Shown here: in pieces, positions 11,402-22,539 of the stretch
Layout of the letters: each line of letters opens with the position of its first letter
Numbering within the stretch: the first letter of the stretch is position 1
From: Scytalidium lignicola
Lineage: Eukaryota; Ascomycota; Leotiomycetes
Assembly: GCA_002812745.2 (NCBI GenBank)
Contig: NCSJ02000301.1
Location: 1 to 52,247, forward strand
Direction: 5' to 3'
DNA length: 52,247 nt
Program-made: the position numbers and the translations under genes
Notes under the pieces: model-generated
The model's database searches: none
What the model was told of the DNA's origin: nothing
Seen by the model: the letters and a program-made list of their open reading frames with translations, nothing else

Positions 11402-14243
11402 ATGGCTCATATTGCAACATTGGGGTTTCTAGCGGATGAGCTTGTCACAACCTTGACGTCTACTTCTTCTAAGGTTAGTAGAAGTAGAATGAATTCGGCT
11501 CTAGAACTAGGTGACGACTGAGAGTGCTTGGCTGACGGAACGGTAGTCTAAGCCTGAGAAGTTCAAAGCGTATCGTGAAGCTGCTTTACGCAAGCTGAAA
11601 TCTAGCAATTATTCTCGGATCAACCATTTTGATGTTAAGAATCACCTTAGTGGGCTTGAAGAGAAATTCCGAATTTATGATAAAGACCCGTTAGCAGATG
11701 CGCTTAAGGAGCGCCTTGATATCTTGGACGAGTCCGGTCCAAAATGGGCCCCGGAAGCTCTTCACTTACTTGTGGAATTATCAGATAGACCTGTTGAGAA
11801 ATCAAATATCCGTGACCTTGAATTCCTAAAGGAACTAGACCCCGCGAGCCGCCCGCCTTTGCGATGGAATGAGCTTGTTGCGGAAGACCCTTTATTGCAG
11901 GAGAGCGATATTTGGGAGAATGTAGACTTTGGTGCAGACAGTTCTGATGAGGATTACGATGGATTTGTGGATAGTCGATCGGAAACCTCCGAGCTTACAG
12001 AAACGACAGTATCGTCAACAGTTGTGGAAGATCCTCTCCTACGCAGGTTGGAAAGTCATTTAGTGGATACATGTGACGACCAAGGACTGGAAAATCTACT
12101 GAATGCACAGTTTTGGCAGATTAAGACAGTCGACAATGGAAGTCCCGAGCCTACGAGAATACATATCACGGAGCTTGACGCAATTCGAGATATTATCTTT
12201 ATGCTCTTTGGGTTGCCAAGTTCATTATTCGAGATAAGAACTGGCGATGTAACTGAAGTTATACCGTCAAAACTCTGTTACATACAACATGCCTCAACGG
12301 ATGCTTTAGATGCCTTTTTACGTATATTTGCGGATAAGGGTTCTAAAATCATGGCTCTGCGATTGTGGGCGAAGCGTCGGCAAACGGTACCTTTGATACA
12401 AGTTTTTCAAAGTTCGATAGTTGAGAGACTAAAGAGTTTCGATAGTTCACTCTCCGATATGCAACATCGACTGATATCGCCCTGTCAAGATGTGCTCGTT
12501 AGTCTTATAAGGCTTCAAGATGAGTTGGGGCCTCTTGCAAAATCTCTGGAGCAACTCTCTGATATCACAAAACGAGTTGATCGGGAACAATATGCACATG
12601 CATTTCGATATCTAGAACTCTTGTATGAAGAGACCTGCATGGCGCAGGCTACGGGAAATGACAGGTGGTACACGTTCATAGGAATGATATTTTTTGAATG
12701 TCTTCGGATATATCTCCGTCCTATAAGGGCATGGATGGAGAATGGGGTACTGATTAAGGGAGATGGAGCGTTCTTTATATCAGACACTAATGTTGATACT
12801 GAACTAGCCTCTATTTGGGAGTCTAGGTTCAAACTTAGGCAAACTCAGGAAGGTGTCCTCCATGCCCCCAAGTTCCTACATCCTGCCTCCCAGAAGATCT
12901 TCAATACAGGTAAAAGCGTGGTGATGCTAAAATACCTTAACAAAGTGGAGTCTTTGGACACATCCATGGAGAATGTTGAACCAAGTCTAGACTTTCAATC
13001 TGTTTGTGGGCAAGCAGGTAGAGAACTCATTCCTTTTGCCGAAACCTTCAGTGTTGCGTTCGACGATTGGATTGAGAGTAAGCACCATTTCGCGTCTTCC
13101 AATCTTCGAAAACAGCTGTTTGATTCCTGTGGGCTTCAGGAGGCGTTAAGTGCTATGACGCAAATATATTTCATGGCAGATGGAGCTATTTCCTCATTTT
13201 TCACGAATTCCCTTTTCAACAAATTAGACTCCCTAGATATCACATGGAACGATAAGTTTACGCTCACCGAGCTTGCACAAAGCACTTTCGGAAGCCTCAA
13301 ATCCGTTATTTCCGACCGTCTTCGCGCCCATATCCTTGTAACCCCTCGAAGGTATCGGGAAGTTGCAAAATGCCGCAGGACGGTCAAGACATTAGCATCC
13401 ATAGAGCTGAAATATAGTCTCACTTGGCCCATCCAGATAATTCTAACACCATCAACCACTCGGTCATACCAACTAATTTTCACTTTTCTGCTTCAAATTC
13501 GCCGAAGCTCGCATATTCTTTACCGCCAACGGCTAGTCAAAGATCTGCTCACCTACACTAGTAGTAGAGACGAGAGATCACTGCATTATTCTCTCCGTAT
13601 ACGACTCCTCTGGTTTACTCAGACCCTATACTACTACATCACTTTTCTTGTCATAATTCCCAATGTCGAGAAGCTGGGCAAGGACTTAGTACAGGCCGAT
13701 GATATAGATACAATGATAGAAGTTCATAAAGCCTTTATCAAAACCACAATTGATCAGACTCTTCTAGGGAGCAGATTAGAACTAATCCACAAAACAATCA
13801 TAACAATTCTAGATCTCAGCATTAAGTTAGAAGACGTACGAGCTTCAAATGAACTGTCCCAGAAGGAGGTAATAGAACGGCAACAAGAAATGGCTGATAT
13901 TTCATATGCTTCACTGGGTCTCCAAACACCAAAGAAAAAGGTCCCTGATTGGAAATCCCCAAGAAAACATCAAGATAGAAACCGGATGGATGAAGATGAT
14001 GAGGATTCTGATGATCAAGAGGTTGATGTGGACTTGAGCGTCCTTTCCACAACATACGGAGAATCGAAAAACATTTCTTATATGGAGAGACTTTGGCTAA
14101 TAAAAAGCGAATTGGATAGATCCATTCGTTTTGTAGCAAGTGGATTGAGAGGAGTTGCTAGGGCAAGTGGAACAGAGGAATCAAAATGCTGGGATCTTCT
14201 TGGAGAGATGTTGGATGCCGGTATTAGCTCTGGAAGGTTATAG
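11402..14243 (+). CDS. gamma-tubulin complex component, GCP5-like (Spc97/Spc98 family)
   Basis: Structural subunit of the microtubule-nucleating gamma-tubulin ring complex at spindle pole bodies, 922 aa. Exon 1 is 11402-11473 (24 residues); a 73-nt intron with donor GTTAGT, branch GCTGAC and acceptor GGTAG is followed by exon 2, 11547-14243. Without this intron a TAG precedes exon 2, which fixes the splice. The N-terminal third is acidic. The GRIP1-like half (about residues 170-450) includes ITELDAIRDIIFMLFG, which matches the TUBGCP5 pattern better than GCP2-GCP4, and RWYTFIGMIFFECLRIYLRP. The C-terminal GRIP2-like half starts near LTWPIQIILTPSTTRSYQLI, a well conserved segment of the superfamily. 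An acidic insert (DEDDEDSDDQEVDVD) lies near residue 845. GCP5 over GCP6 is my inference from motif layout; superfamily membership is firm. Confidence 0.85.
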
Positions 14244-14797
14244 GATTAGGAGCAAAATTATGGAATTTAACGTATGAGACAGTCAACGATTTCAAGGGTT
14301 TGTGTAAATTATATTGTTTGGGCTTATGAACCCCTCTCCGTAAGCCAAAAGGACTGGCGTATGGCAGGATACTGTGGGATATAACGGCGGTTAGTATCAC
14401 GGTATTGAGCTACATAAATCAATCTGGGGCAGAAATGCTAAGTTTAAATTCCTTAGAGAGAAGAAAGTCGTCTATTCCCATGCTGAGATGACCCCTGAAA
14501 GATATATAATCTTCGCAACCTTTCTTTTCCATTGCCGTAATACCCCACGAAAAACCTGACCAGCATATAGAGGCATTAAGAACATACCCCACCCATAGGG
14601 ATTAAATAACGAAACTGTTTGTTGCCGCTGGGAAAATAAACGAAAAACTGAGACCATGGTGAAAAGAGAACTCCAGTTCTGCTAACTCAACCCCCAAACG
14701 CCTAGTATTATAGAACAGTGTTGATGTTATGAGGTCATATAGTTTGATATAGAGTCGCATTCTCTAAACGTTGGCCAGAGAGGAGCGAAGTTTGGAA
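14244..14797. other. convergent intergenic spacer
   Basis: These 554 bases lie between the 3' ends of the GCP5-like gene (plus) and the repeat-domain gene (minus). No supported gene is seen; the open frame at 14472-14657 is short and featureless. The stretch should hold the two 3' UTRs. Confidence 0.5.
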
Positions 14798-16846
14798 TCA
14801 AGCCTCGTGCTCATCATCGTACTCAGCATACTGATGGCCACCCATCATCATGCCAAGACCCATACCATTTCCAATTCCTAAGCCTCCCATACCCATTCTA
14901 GAGTTGCTGTATGAGACCATATTCATTTCATTATCTTCGTCCTGATATGGATCGGCCATACTAGTTCCACTCATATTGAAGCCGGACATTTCAGCCTTGA
15001 TCGCGTCATGGTCATCGTCGAGAATATAAGGAGTGGTGACACCACCGACCTGGCTATTGCGAGCATTTGGCTTGGCTTTTGTAATACGACCAGACTGGAC
15101 TTTGTTGATGTTCGCCTTCTTGGACGGGGTGCTTGGGAAGGAGGATTGATACAGTTCGTCCTCGTCATCTTCAGAAGTACCTTGCGTCATATTGTCGACA
15201 GTAGAGAAGGATTCCAATTTAGTGCTAACAGTCTTTCTGCCTCCAGACTTAGGTGTGTTTCTAACTCTTGCACTCTTTGGCGTTGCCTCATTTTCGTTAA
15301 ATGAGTTTTCGAGGTTGGCGTGCGGCTCCTTTTTGAGTCTTTCAAATCTAGTAGAGATGGCCTTTGCAGTCGCGCCCTCACCATATTTCTTAGCGATAGC
15401 TACTATAAATGTCAGTATATATATTCTTTAAACAAATGTTTCAAGCTCAATATTAAAGAAAGACTAAATGAAACTCGTGATGGAAGCAGGTTCAGAGGGA
15501 TTTGCTGTGGTCTTCATGTACCGGTACGGAGTTCAGCTGCCTGCTTTTTAATTGGACGAAAACGATGCTCGAGAGCACTTGCTGTGCAGTCCTCATAATA
15601 TAAAGCAATCTCTGTAATGCATGTTAACGTGGTACCAATGACTCATACTAGAGCTTTGATGTGCTAGTGTTCATGCTGGTGTTGGTGCTATGAAGAAATA
15701 ATAGGAAGAAAATATCCTCTAACCACTCTTGCTATCAGTCCCGCCCTTGACATTGACTAGGTTCACATCTTTGGGATCAGCACCAGCTTTGACAGCCTCG
15801 GCTTGGAGTTTAGCACCAGCTTTGATAGCCCGGAACTGCCACTCAATGCCGCTTTTCGTGCAATCACTCCCAAAATGCTTTGCAATCTCTAGTTGAACAT
15901 CAATAACAGGCCAAAATGTCGTATCGGATTTTTGTAGAAAAAGATAAACTCCAAAATATCCTGACGTTTCCTGGAAACACTAGCTTCGCAGGTGCCAAGA
16001 CGGTGACCTTTAGTATCAGCACGATCGAAAAGAGCAGAGGCCATGAGCCCAACCCATTGCTGAAGGCAGTTATTCCATATAAAACAGTAGATAAACTTCT
16101 AAAACAGCCAGGCTCTTAAGTCGGATAATAAAATGAAGGAAAATCTCAACTCTCGGAAACACAAAAATGGCAAGAAGTAAAGCGTATGACCCTGATTGCT
16201 CGCTGAGTCTTTGACAGTGCCATCAACCTCGGGGACGCCAATATTGAGTGTAATTGGATCGATCCCTTGAGCAATAGCGTTATTCATACGCTTTGCATCA
16301 GATTTTATGCGACGGAATCTATTTTCAAGGGCGCTCTTGGTACAATCACCCCCAAACCGGGCAGCAATGTCTAAAAGGAAATAAATCAACGCAGGAAACC
16401 GAAATTATAACGTGAATTGTATGAGATCCAGCAAGGAAATACTACCCTCACCATTTTCTCCTTTGGTCTTCAACGGACTGCTCTTAGCAACTTCATCGAT
16501 ACTGACTGTGTGAGGGTCTATTCCTTTATCAACAGCATCTCGAAGTGCCTGAGCAGTGTCCTTGATCTTGGCACAACGGCTCCAGATAGTTTTGTATCCG
16601 GCTCCATCACCATAGTACTTTGCAGTTTCTAGTTGAATCCAATGAGATAGAGAAAGAAGGGCCAACAATTATCGAGGACACGCAGCGTAGAAGATGATGT
16701 CGAGATGCGAGCGGGGGTGATCGAATTTGGGAAAGAGGCAAATGTGAATAGAACTTACCCTCATAATTGAGCTTTAGACCCGGATGAGCTGCAATAATTG
16801 CAGCTAAGAGACGCACAGAGCTCTCGTAGGTTTTCCAGTTCGGCAT
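14798..16846 (-). CDS. protein with about five tandem Myb-like/helical repeats, one per exon
   Basis: Predicted 434-aa protein in six exons (transcript order): 16759-16846, 16452-16628, 16191-16370, 15724-15888, 15522-15611, 14798-15402. Exons 1+2 form the first complete unit (MPNWKTYESSVRLLAAIIA, then AKYYGDGAGYKTIWSRCAKI). Exons 3, 4, 5 and the start of 6 repeat its second half: IAARFGGDCTKSALENRFRR, IAKHFGSDCTKSGIEWQFRA, IALYYEDCTASALEHRFRPI, IAKKYGEGATAKAISTRFER. After each, exons 2-4 continue with (A/G)xDPxxxxL/I-like text. The unit resembles short Myb/SANT-like nuclear proteins common in Leotiomycetes and other Pezizomycotina, so DNA binding is inferred. The C-terminus is Ser/Lys-rich, then Gly/Met-rich and acidic. 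All five introns are phase 1. Intron 3 (302 nt) is long and its donor (GTCATA) is weak, so that junction is less sure. A GTAAGT at 17119 suggests a 5' UTR intron. Confidence 0.8.
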
Positions 16847-17964
16847 GGCGATAGGCGATTTGGTATAAATATCTATGACAACCCGTTAGAGTATATCACA
16901 GATGGGTCGCAAAAGTGAGAACGAGAATATTGGTTGTTAACAGCTAAAATGTGTTGAAAACTGGGTTGTGGTGGATGTGAAATGACTACCTTTGTTGTGT
17001 CGAGGAAGTTACAGAAGCAAGTGACTCTGAGCGACAGATATAGAAGTAGTTTGTGCCTATCAAGAATGTTAATGATGACGATGCTGAGATACTGCTAAAT
17101 TTGTATAGAAGTTACTTACCAAGTGTAGTTCAAGTTTTGGCTGAGAAGGATGTGGAGAGAAGAGGGTTGTGAATGATGGAAAGGGATGATGAGGATTGAG
17201 ATCGGGGGGAGGGAGGCGTGGGGAAAGTGAATAGAAGGCGGGAGAGCGGTCGAGTCTTAGATTAAATAAGAGTGAAAATACTAGCAAATCAAAAGTAGCT
17301 GCTCGTGGGAAGGCTGGTTACAAGGTAGACCTACGCAGCAGGTCGTGATTGCTTGTGATGGAATGTGAAAAGGAGGCATAATTTAGATAGTTCTAAATGA
17401 CAAAGGACAGCTTTAATTCAAGTTTAGAGGTCTAATTTTACTAGAAAATTAAATATTCTGATATTTGACAGATGAATCTAGTTAATTCCAGAATTTAATC
17501 GGAAATTTCTCATCTTTGAATGTAAGTTGCTAAGGGTGTTAAAAATGTGCTTTTATCTTTGTCGTTCACAAAACCTCACGAATGTTGCACTTTTTTAAGC
17601 GAGCCGTGTCTCGACTACAAACCTGACCCAACGAAGACCTCAGATCAGTTGCGCACTTCCTTTCCCAGTAGTTGAGGTACTCGAAAAAGCTTCCGAGCAT
17701 ATCTATTACCTTAAATTAACTGCTATAAGATCTGAAACACCCGTAGCTGCTAGATCTCAGAAATACGCAAAAGGCTGATCCCTTGACGCCTTTATATTTT
17801 GTCAATGATCAAGATTAGTATTGTCCCTACGTTCTAATTCAGAATCCNAAAAAGTTCATTACTGCTGCCAAGTTGTCTCATTTTTCCTGTCACGAGTTTT
17901 CTGCATGTCGAACAGGTCGAGGAAAGCTTTTCGCTAGTTATTGGAACATATTATCATTTACCAT
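16847..17964. other. intergenic: leader of the repeat gene and 3' region of the PQ-loop gene
   Basis: No gene is supported in these 1.1 kb. The segment nearest 16847 is the promoter and leader of the minus-strand repeat gene; a good donor (GTAAGT, minus strand, 17119-17114) suggests an untranslated intron. The purine-rich plus strand at 17150-17240 corresponds to a pyrimidine-rich leader on the minus strand. One N lies at 17848 before an A run. Confidence 0.4.
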
Positions 17965-18895
17965 TCATTCAAATCTTACATCCTTCTCCCCAGCTGGTGT
18001 CAAAGGCCGTGTGGGGTTCATCAACCCATTGAGATTTATGTTGCGGCCATTTGCTATTATTGGACCATTCCCATACATCCAATATTGAACACCTAGGTAG
18101 AGATCGCAGCACATCTGGAAAATACCACACAGTTTGAAGGGCCAAGGAATGACAGTCGTGGCGGTAAAGAACCAGAACATCTTCATCATATCGCCCGCAA
18201 TCCAACTTGCCAGTACTGATACCCGGAAACCTTTGCATGAGCCTGATCGGTGATTGATAAGTACTTGGGGCAATGGGAGTGTTGCTTCAATTGACAACCC
18301 AAGATAGCCAATGAATAGGGAGTAAGTGGCATATAAAGATGAGATTGGCGAAAGGAGGATTTCGAGTGCGAGGAGAGTAATGAACAAGTAAAGCAAAAAC
18401 TGCCAATATCTATGTCGCAGGTAAGTAACCATCTCTCTCAATAATCATAACTTCATACATACGGCTTCGGAGATCGCCATTGCCAGAAATTATAGGGCCT
18501 CGCGACGCCCCAACTTCCTTCTCTTGCTGCCGCGAATGGTATGGCAGCCTCTCCTCCTTTCGAAGCAGGACCCGGTCGATGATCCAATGCAATTTTCAAA
18601 AGAGCCAACTGCATGACAACCATAATCAACGCTTGTATAAGAAGTGACGAATCGAATTTAGCGCCGGGGTAATAAAAGATTCTACAAATCGTCAACATCG
18701 TTCGCTCCGAAAAATCCGAGACCATGTCTACCTCAAGAGAGATGCCACAAGCATTATCAATGGAATATCCAGAGAAAACCCAGCACTGCTCTTATTCCGG
18801 TGCATCGATATCGTCTGGTCGGCGTAAGAGGTGATGGGCGATATTATAATGAATAAAGGGGCTATGTAGCCCGAGATCAAGGAGATGATACCCAT
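17965..18895 (-). CDS. PQ-loop repeat membrane protein (SLC66A2 / yeast Any1 type)
   Basis: Seven-helix-type membrane protein of 275 aa. Exons: 18732-18895, 18463-18681, 17965-18409, with introns of 50 and 53 nt. The ATG at 18895 is chosen because the frame upstream has only a TTG. The protein opens directly into a first membrane helix (MGIISLISGYIAPLFIIISP). The first PQ-loop has YADQT in place of proline-glutamine, followed by KSSAGFS; the second is canonical (PLPQVLINHRSGSCKGF). The layout matches SLC66A2/PQLC1 and yeast Any1 (Cfs1), which influence phospholipid asymmetry at Golgi/endosomes together with flippases. The transported substrate, if any, is unknown. The C-terminus is short and polar. 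Confidence 0.9.
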
Positions 18896-20445
18896 CGTGA
18901 AGGGTTGTCGAAGAACAGAGACTCCCCTATGATCAAGTTTATTCCAGATGAATCGCAAACTCTATTAAAACATTCTATACTTGAAAAGAAATATAATAAC
19001 GAAAATGATGTTGTCTGTTGCTAAATCAAGCCCGCGTCGCAGTTCTTAACGTTGACACGAATATTAATTAGTACGCTAATTCCCCTGGGACATCACGTGA
19101 ACACAAGCCAAACACTGCCTGTACCTTTTTTTAGCAATCTAAATGCCCGATAAACACTCTTGTGACTTTTGGTAACTCGAAGCATGCCTCGGTTCCACTA
19201 ATATACTATATTGCAATGCTTTCTTGAATTCTGGTGGGCGGGGCAGATTACAATATATTTCCTCTAGACTGGTGTCGAGAAATGCTTGAAAACGCCACAA
19301 AGGAAGACCGCGAGGTGGTCCGTGTAGTCCGCTTCTTCACAAAAGGAGTAACAGAGTAATTAACACTAAGCTCAAGTGGTGAACGTTATGGTTGAAATTT
19401 GCAGGTCAACATTATAGTCTTGCACAGGGTAGGGTGAAACCATATATTTGCTACCCTTCAAAATTTTGGGAGATCAGTTAAATATCCAAGCTAGACATAG
19501 CCACGGAATATTAAATTCGGAGTTTTCTAGGATGGTAAAATCAGATCACATTCTCGCTCTACTATATGATGTGTTCTTGAAATTTAGACCATGGGGCTAA
19601 AGGAGCTAGATGTCTACTCCTTTTTTGTCTTCACGGGAAGACTGTATATATATATCTGCAGCTGTAGACAACCAAGAGCTGGTTACGAACTTACAGCTGG
19701 CACATGATATACAAACACCTGAAGATTATTATCCGGTTGTGGATAACTTGATGCCTTTTCATAGGGTACGGCTTTTGAGAGCAATTGAAGGAAGAATTGC
19801 TAGAGAATGTGAAACCGATATAAGGTATTTATGTGCTCTGGTTTATGCTTATTAAAAGCCCCTCGTAGTCTCGTTAGTGCCAAACTTACCTGACAAGTCA
19901 ACACCTTTTATCTCGCAGACGTTCAGAAAACGTATATTAATGTTTTTCTGCATCTCTATCAGTCATCAAATATTTTAACAGCCATCCTTAATCAATACTA
20001 ACAAGACATCTCCTACAAAGAGGAAGGGTTGCAAATAAACTGTCAGATGTGCTTCAAGCAAACGAATCTAGTTGCCTAGTACCCTAACTATGCGTAAGCA
20101 CTCCTGACAATGTTCACTCATGAAAACTAGCCTCGAACAGATTACATTGGAAGTAGTTCTGCTGAAAGCTGAGCGTCTTGCATCATCGCAAGGGAGAATC
20201 ATGCTTAACCTCTCGTGGCACTACCACATTCATCAGAAGGGTCAACAGGTCTCCAAAAGTATTGATACAAGAAGTAGCTACAGAATGCAACGTGCTGAAC
20301 CCCTTGACTGCCTTGAAAGTTGCCACCTAGAACCACATACCCAAACGCTTTTCCCAATAATGCAAACCGGTAATGTTACAAGCCTAGATGACACTCAATG
20401 TCATCAATCCGCAGGTATGAGGCCATGTTATCATACAAACTAAGC
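18896..20445. other. intergenic region, 1.55 kb
   Basis: This lies between the PQ-loop gene start and the 3' end of the eIF4E gene. It is AT-rich, with two short plus-strand frames (19610-19855, listed separately, and 20120-20443) and no recognised domain. The promoter of the PQ-loop gene must lie in its first few hundred bases. Confidence 0.4.
19610..19855 (+). CDS. possible small hypothetical protein or gene fragment
   Basis: An ATG-initiated frame of 81 codons with balanced amino-acid composition (for example DIQTPEDYYPVVDNLMPFHR), no low-complexity bias, and a possible GTATTT donor near its end that could lead to a further exon I could not find. No signal peptide, membrane helix or known motif is seen. 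I do not recognise it. It may be chance, a decayed gene or one exon of a larger gene. Confidence 0.2.
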   Translation: MSTPFLSSREDCIYISAAVDNQELVTNLQLAHDIQTPEDYYPVVDNLMPFHRVRLLRAIEGRIARECETDIRYLCALVYAY

Positions 20446-21605
20446 CTACTTCCTATCTGAAGCGGTTTGATCTTCTTTACCGCCGCCTCGCTTCTCGGAA
20501 GAGTGATGGTTGTGTTGGTTTGTTTTCTCCTTCCGAGCATCATCTATCGCATTGCGTTGCTGTATAGAAGAATCGTGGCTCTTCCATTCCACCTTTGTGT
20601 CTGGCGGAAAGGCTAGAACCCGCTTCATCGTTTCCCTGAGAAAGAGGTCAGAAAGCTTCAAAAGAGCAAGTTGCACACACATACCTAATTTTGAGGACCC
20701 TTCCTCCATCATTACGAGTCCAAATACTCAATATATCTTCTCCGTTACGGACGCTTAAAACAGCGCCGCAGACATCCTCGCTTGCCTCAGCGAATTGGTC
20801 GCCAATGATTGCAAATACCAAATCCTCCCAGTATCTATCCGCAACTCCCTTCTTCAACCTAACGATCCATTTACCACCCTTCCTGTTCTCGTCATCCTCC
20901 CAAACTGGTCGAATTCCTTTCTTAAATATGTGATAGTCGGATACAAGAGGGAGGATGGATGGGCGTTTGAGGTGTTTATAAATGGTAAAGAAGTCCTCCA
21001 CATTATCAAAACCAGCCATGGGATGTAGAGTTTTTTCATACTCTATAAACCCATTCGACTTAGCGATTGGTGGGCGGTACCAGAACACCCAACTGTACCT
21101 CAACATATGTGACGGTGGTGGAGTTTCTGTCTTAGATCCAAGGAGAGATGCCGCAGATGTTTTGGTTTTAAGACCTCGAGAGGCGCCTAAATCTTTCGCC
21201 TGTTTCTCTACCGTTGGTGTCTTAGATGCACCAACTGCGCCTCCAAAATTCAGCGCCGTTCCTGGTGATTTTGGCGTCTTCGCAGCTCCAAAGGATGCAA
21301 ACGCACCAGATCCAAGCCCGAATGCGCTTGATGCGGCCGATGTGGGAGACACTAGTCCACCAGGGGACATGGCATTGAAGGGGTTTTTATTGCTATGTGA
21401 TGAGGTATCTCCAGCTCTTCTGCCCAATGTATAGTTGCGCGTTGGATGATCGTTTTGGGAGGATCCATTAGTGGTGGATGTGGATGTCGACAAGGATAAT
21501 TTGCTAGACGTGCTGGCGGTGTCGTAAGTTGCGGCTCAAAGGAAAAGGCGGTGGTAAGGGAGCAAAGTCTACTTACTTCGACCGGCGGGTCCACAAATTA
21601 TCCAT
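20446..21605 (-). CDS. class II eIF4E (4E-HP-type cap-binding protein)
   Basis: mRNA 5'-cap-binding protein of 348 aa. Exons: 21577-21605, 20685-21512, 20446-20635; introns 64 and 49 nt. The first exon encodes only nine full codons and is fixed by GTAAGT and CCGCCAG signals. Residues 1 to about 140 are a Ser/Ala/Gly/Pro-rich tail containing FG-like GLGSGAFASFGAA. The eIF4E fold follows: YSWVFWYRPP, VEDFFTIYKH, HIFKKGIRPVWEDDENRKGG, KWIVRLKKG, DVCGAVLSVR, LSIW, ETMKRVLAFPP. The cap-binding tryptophan of PxWEDD is kept. The second cap-stacking tryptophan of class I is absent, as in class II proteins, and the dorsal partner-binding tryptophan is phenylalanine. The C-terminus is charged and Gln/His-rich. 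It is probably not the general initiation factor; a role in repression or selective translation is inferred. Confidence 0.92.
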
Positions 21606-22539
21606 TCCTTACTTCTACAGAACTTAGAGTTGGAAGAGGTCAGGACAGAGTCCTAGCGTATGATTGAAGATGACTGGTTGAACCAATGGCAGCGAGCTTT
21701 GTTGTAAACCGGGATCAAGATGAATTGAGACAGGAAGTTTTGTGGCAAAATTGGTTTGTTCGAAGTCGTTCTGAGGCAGCTATATTCGTCGGAGTCGTGA
21801 AATGTCGTGGTTAGAGTACAATATTCGTAGATATTCAGTTGTTTTGGTGGCAAGTAAAGTGTCGTGAGTGCTAGAAGAAATAGTCGTCAATAGTGTAGGA
21901 GTACTGTCGAACAGCGGGGCCTTTGGGAAGCGCTCGCTTAGGATTTTGGCAGCTAATATTCTCTGCCGACGCGACATTTTCTCTTTCTTTTTTTCTTCAA
22001 CAGCAAGACCTCCAAACTCAAATCATCGCCAGCTTGAACCTTTCACAACTCAGCTGGCGACTCCGATGCGTGGTCAAGAACATACACCTCTTTAAAACCA
22101 TCGTCACGAGGGCCCCTCGTGCGGCTACCATGACACGATGATGACCTACAGAAGGGAACAAACGTTTACCATTGGCGCCGCTTTTTATGTAGGTTTCTAC
22201 TTTTTACTAGATCTCTTAGCTTAGGGGACTTATGAAGACAACGTAACTCCTGGTAATATGATTTAGCCGCGATGTTAGCATGCAGCTGGTTGAACCTGAG
22301 AATAGATTGGCAATATTTCTGATATCTCTTCAATCCCTCGGCCGAATGAGTTCTGCTTCTTAATCTCATAGTCTTGTATCTATAGTTCTAACATATCTAT
22401 ATAAGGCTCAATATACTCAACCAAATCAAATTTCTAGAAGGAGTTTCCAATTAAGAACATATATCGCCCTAAACTCTTTATCATGTGATTAGTTATCTGA
22501 TATTCCGTCCATAAGAGCCACTGCACTCTCTCTCCAAGT
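21606..22539. other. intergenic: leader/promoter of eIF4E and 3' side of the FMO gene
   Basis: This holds the 5' region of the minus-strand eIF4E gene. Minus-strand ATG frames at 21977-21780 (65 codons) and 22369-22166 (67 codons, very basic) lie upstream of the start codon. They could be upstream ORFs or chance; neither has a recognised domain. A perfect 7-bp inverted repeat with a 3-base loop lies at 22105-22121. Confidence 0.4.
22105..22121. repeat. perfect inverted repeat CACGAGG-GCC-CCTCGTG
   Basis: Two perfectly complementary 7-base GC-rich arms separated by GCC form a near-palindrome in otherwise moderate-GC sequence between the eIF4E and FMO genes. It could be a dimeric factor site or the base of an RNA hairpin; no function is assigned. 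Confidence 0.7.

Noticed and set aside
15916..16119. 67-aa plus-strand frame inside intron 3 of the repeat-domain gene
   Set aside because: Antisense to the intron, without similarity to the repeat unit or any family I know.
20120..20443. 107-aa plus-strand frame ending next to the eIF4E stop
   Set aside because: No domain, no splice partner, and composition not distinctive; it lies in the 3' region of a convergent gene.
20982..21434. 150-aa plus-strand frame opposite the eIF4E gene
   Set aside because: Shadow of the Ser/Ala/Gly-rich N-terminal tail of eIF4E on the other strand.
22166..22369. 67-aa very basic minus-strand frame, possibly continuing after a 35-nt intron
   Set aside because: The implied intron would be too short, no family is recognised, and its position fits a leader region or chance frame.
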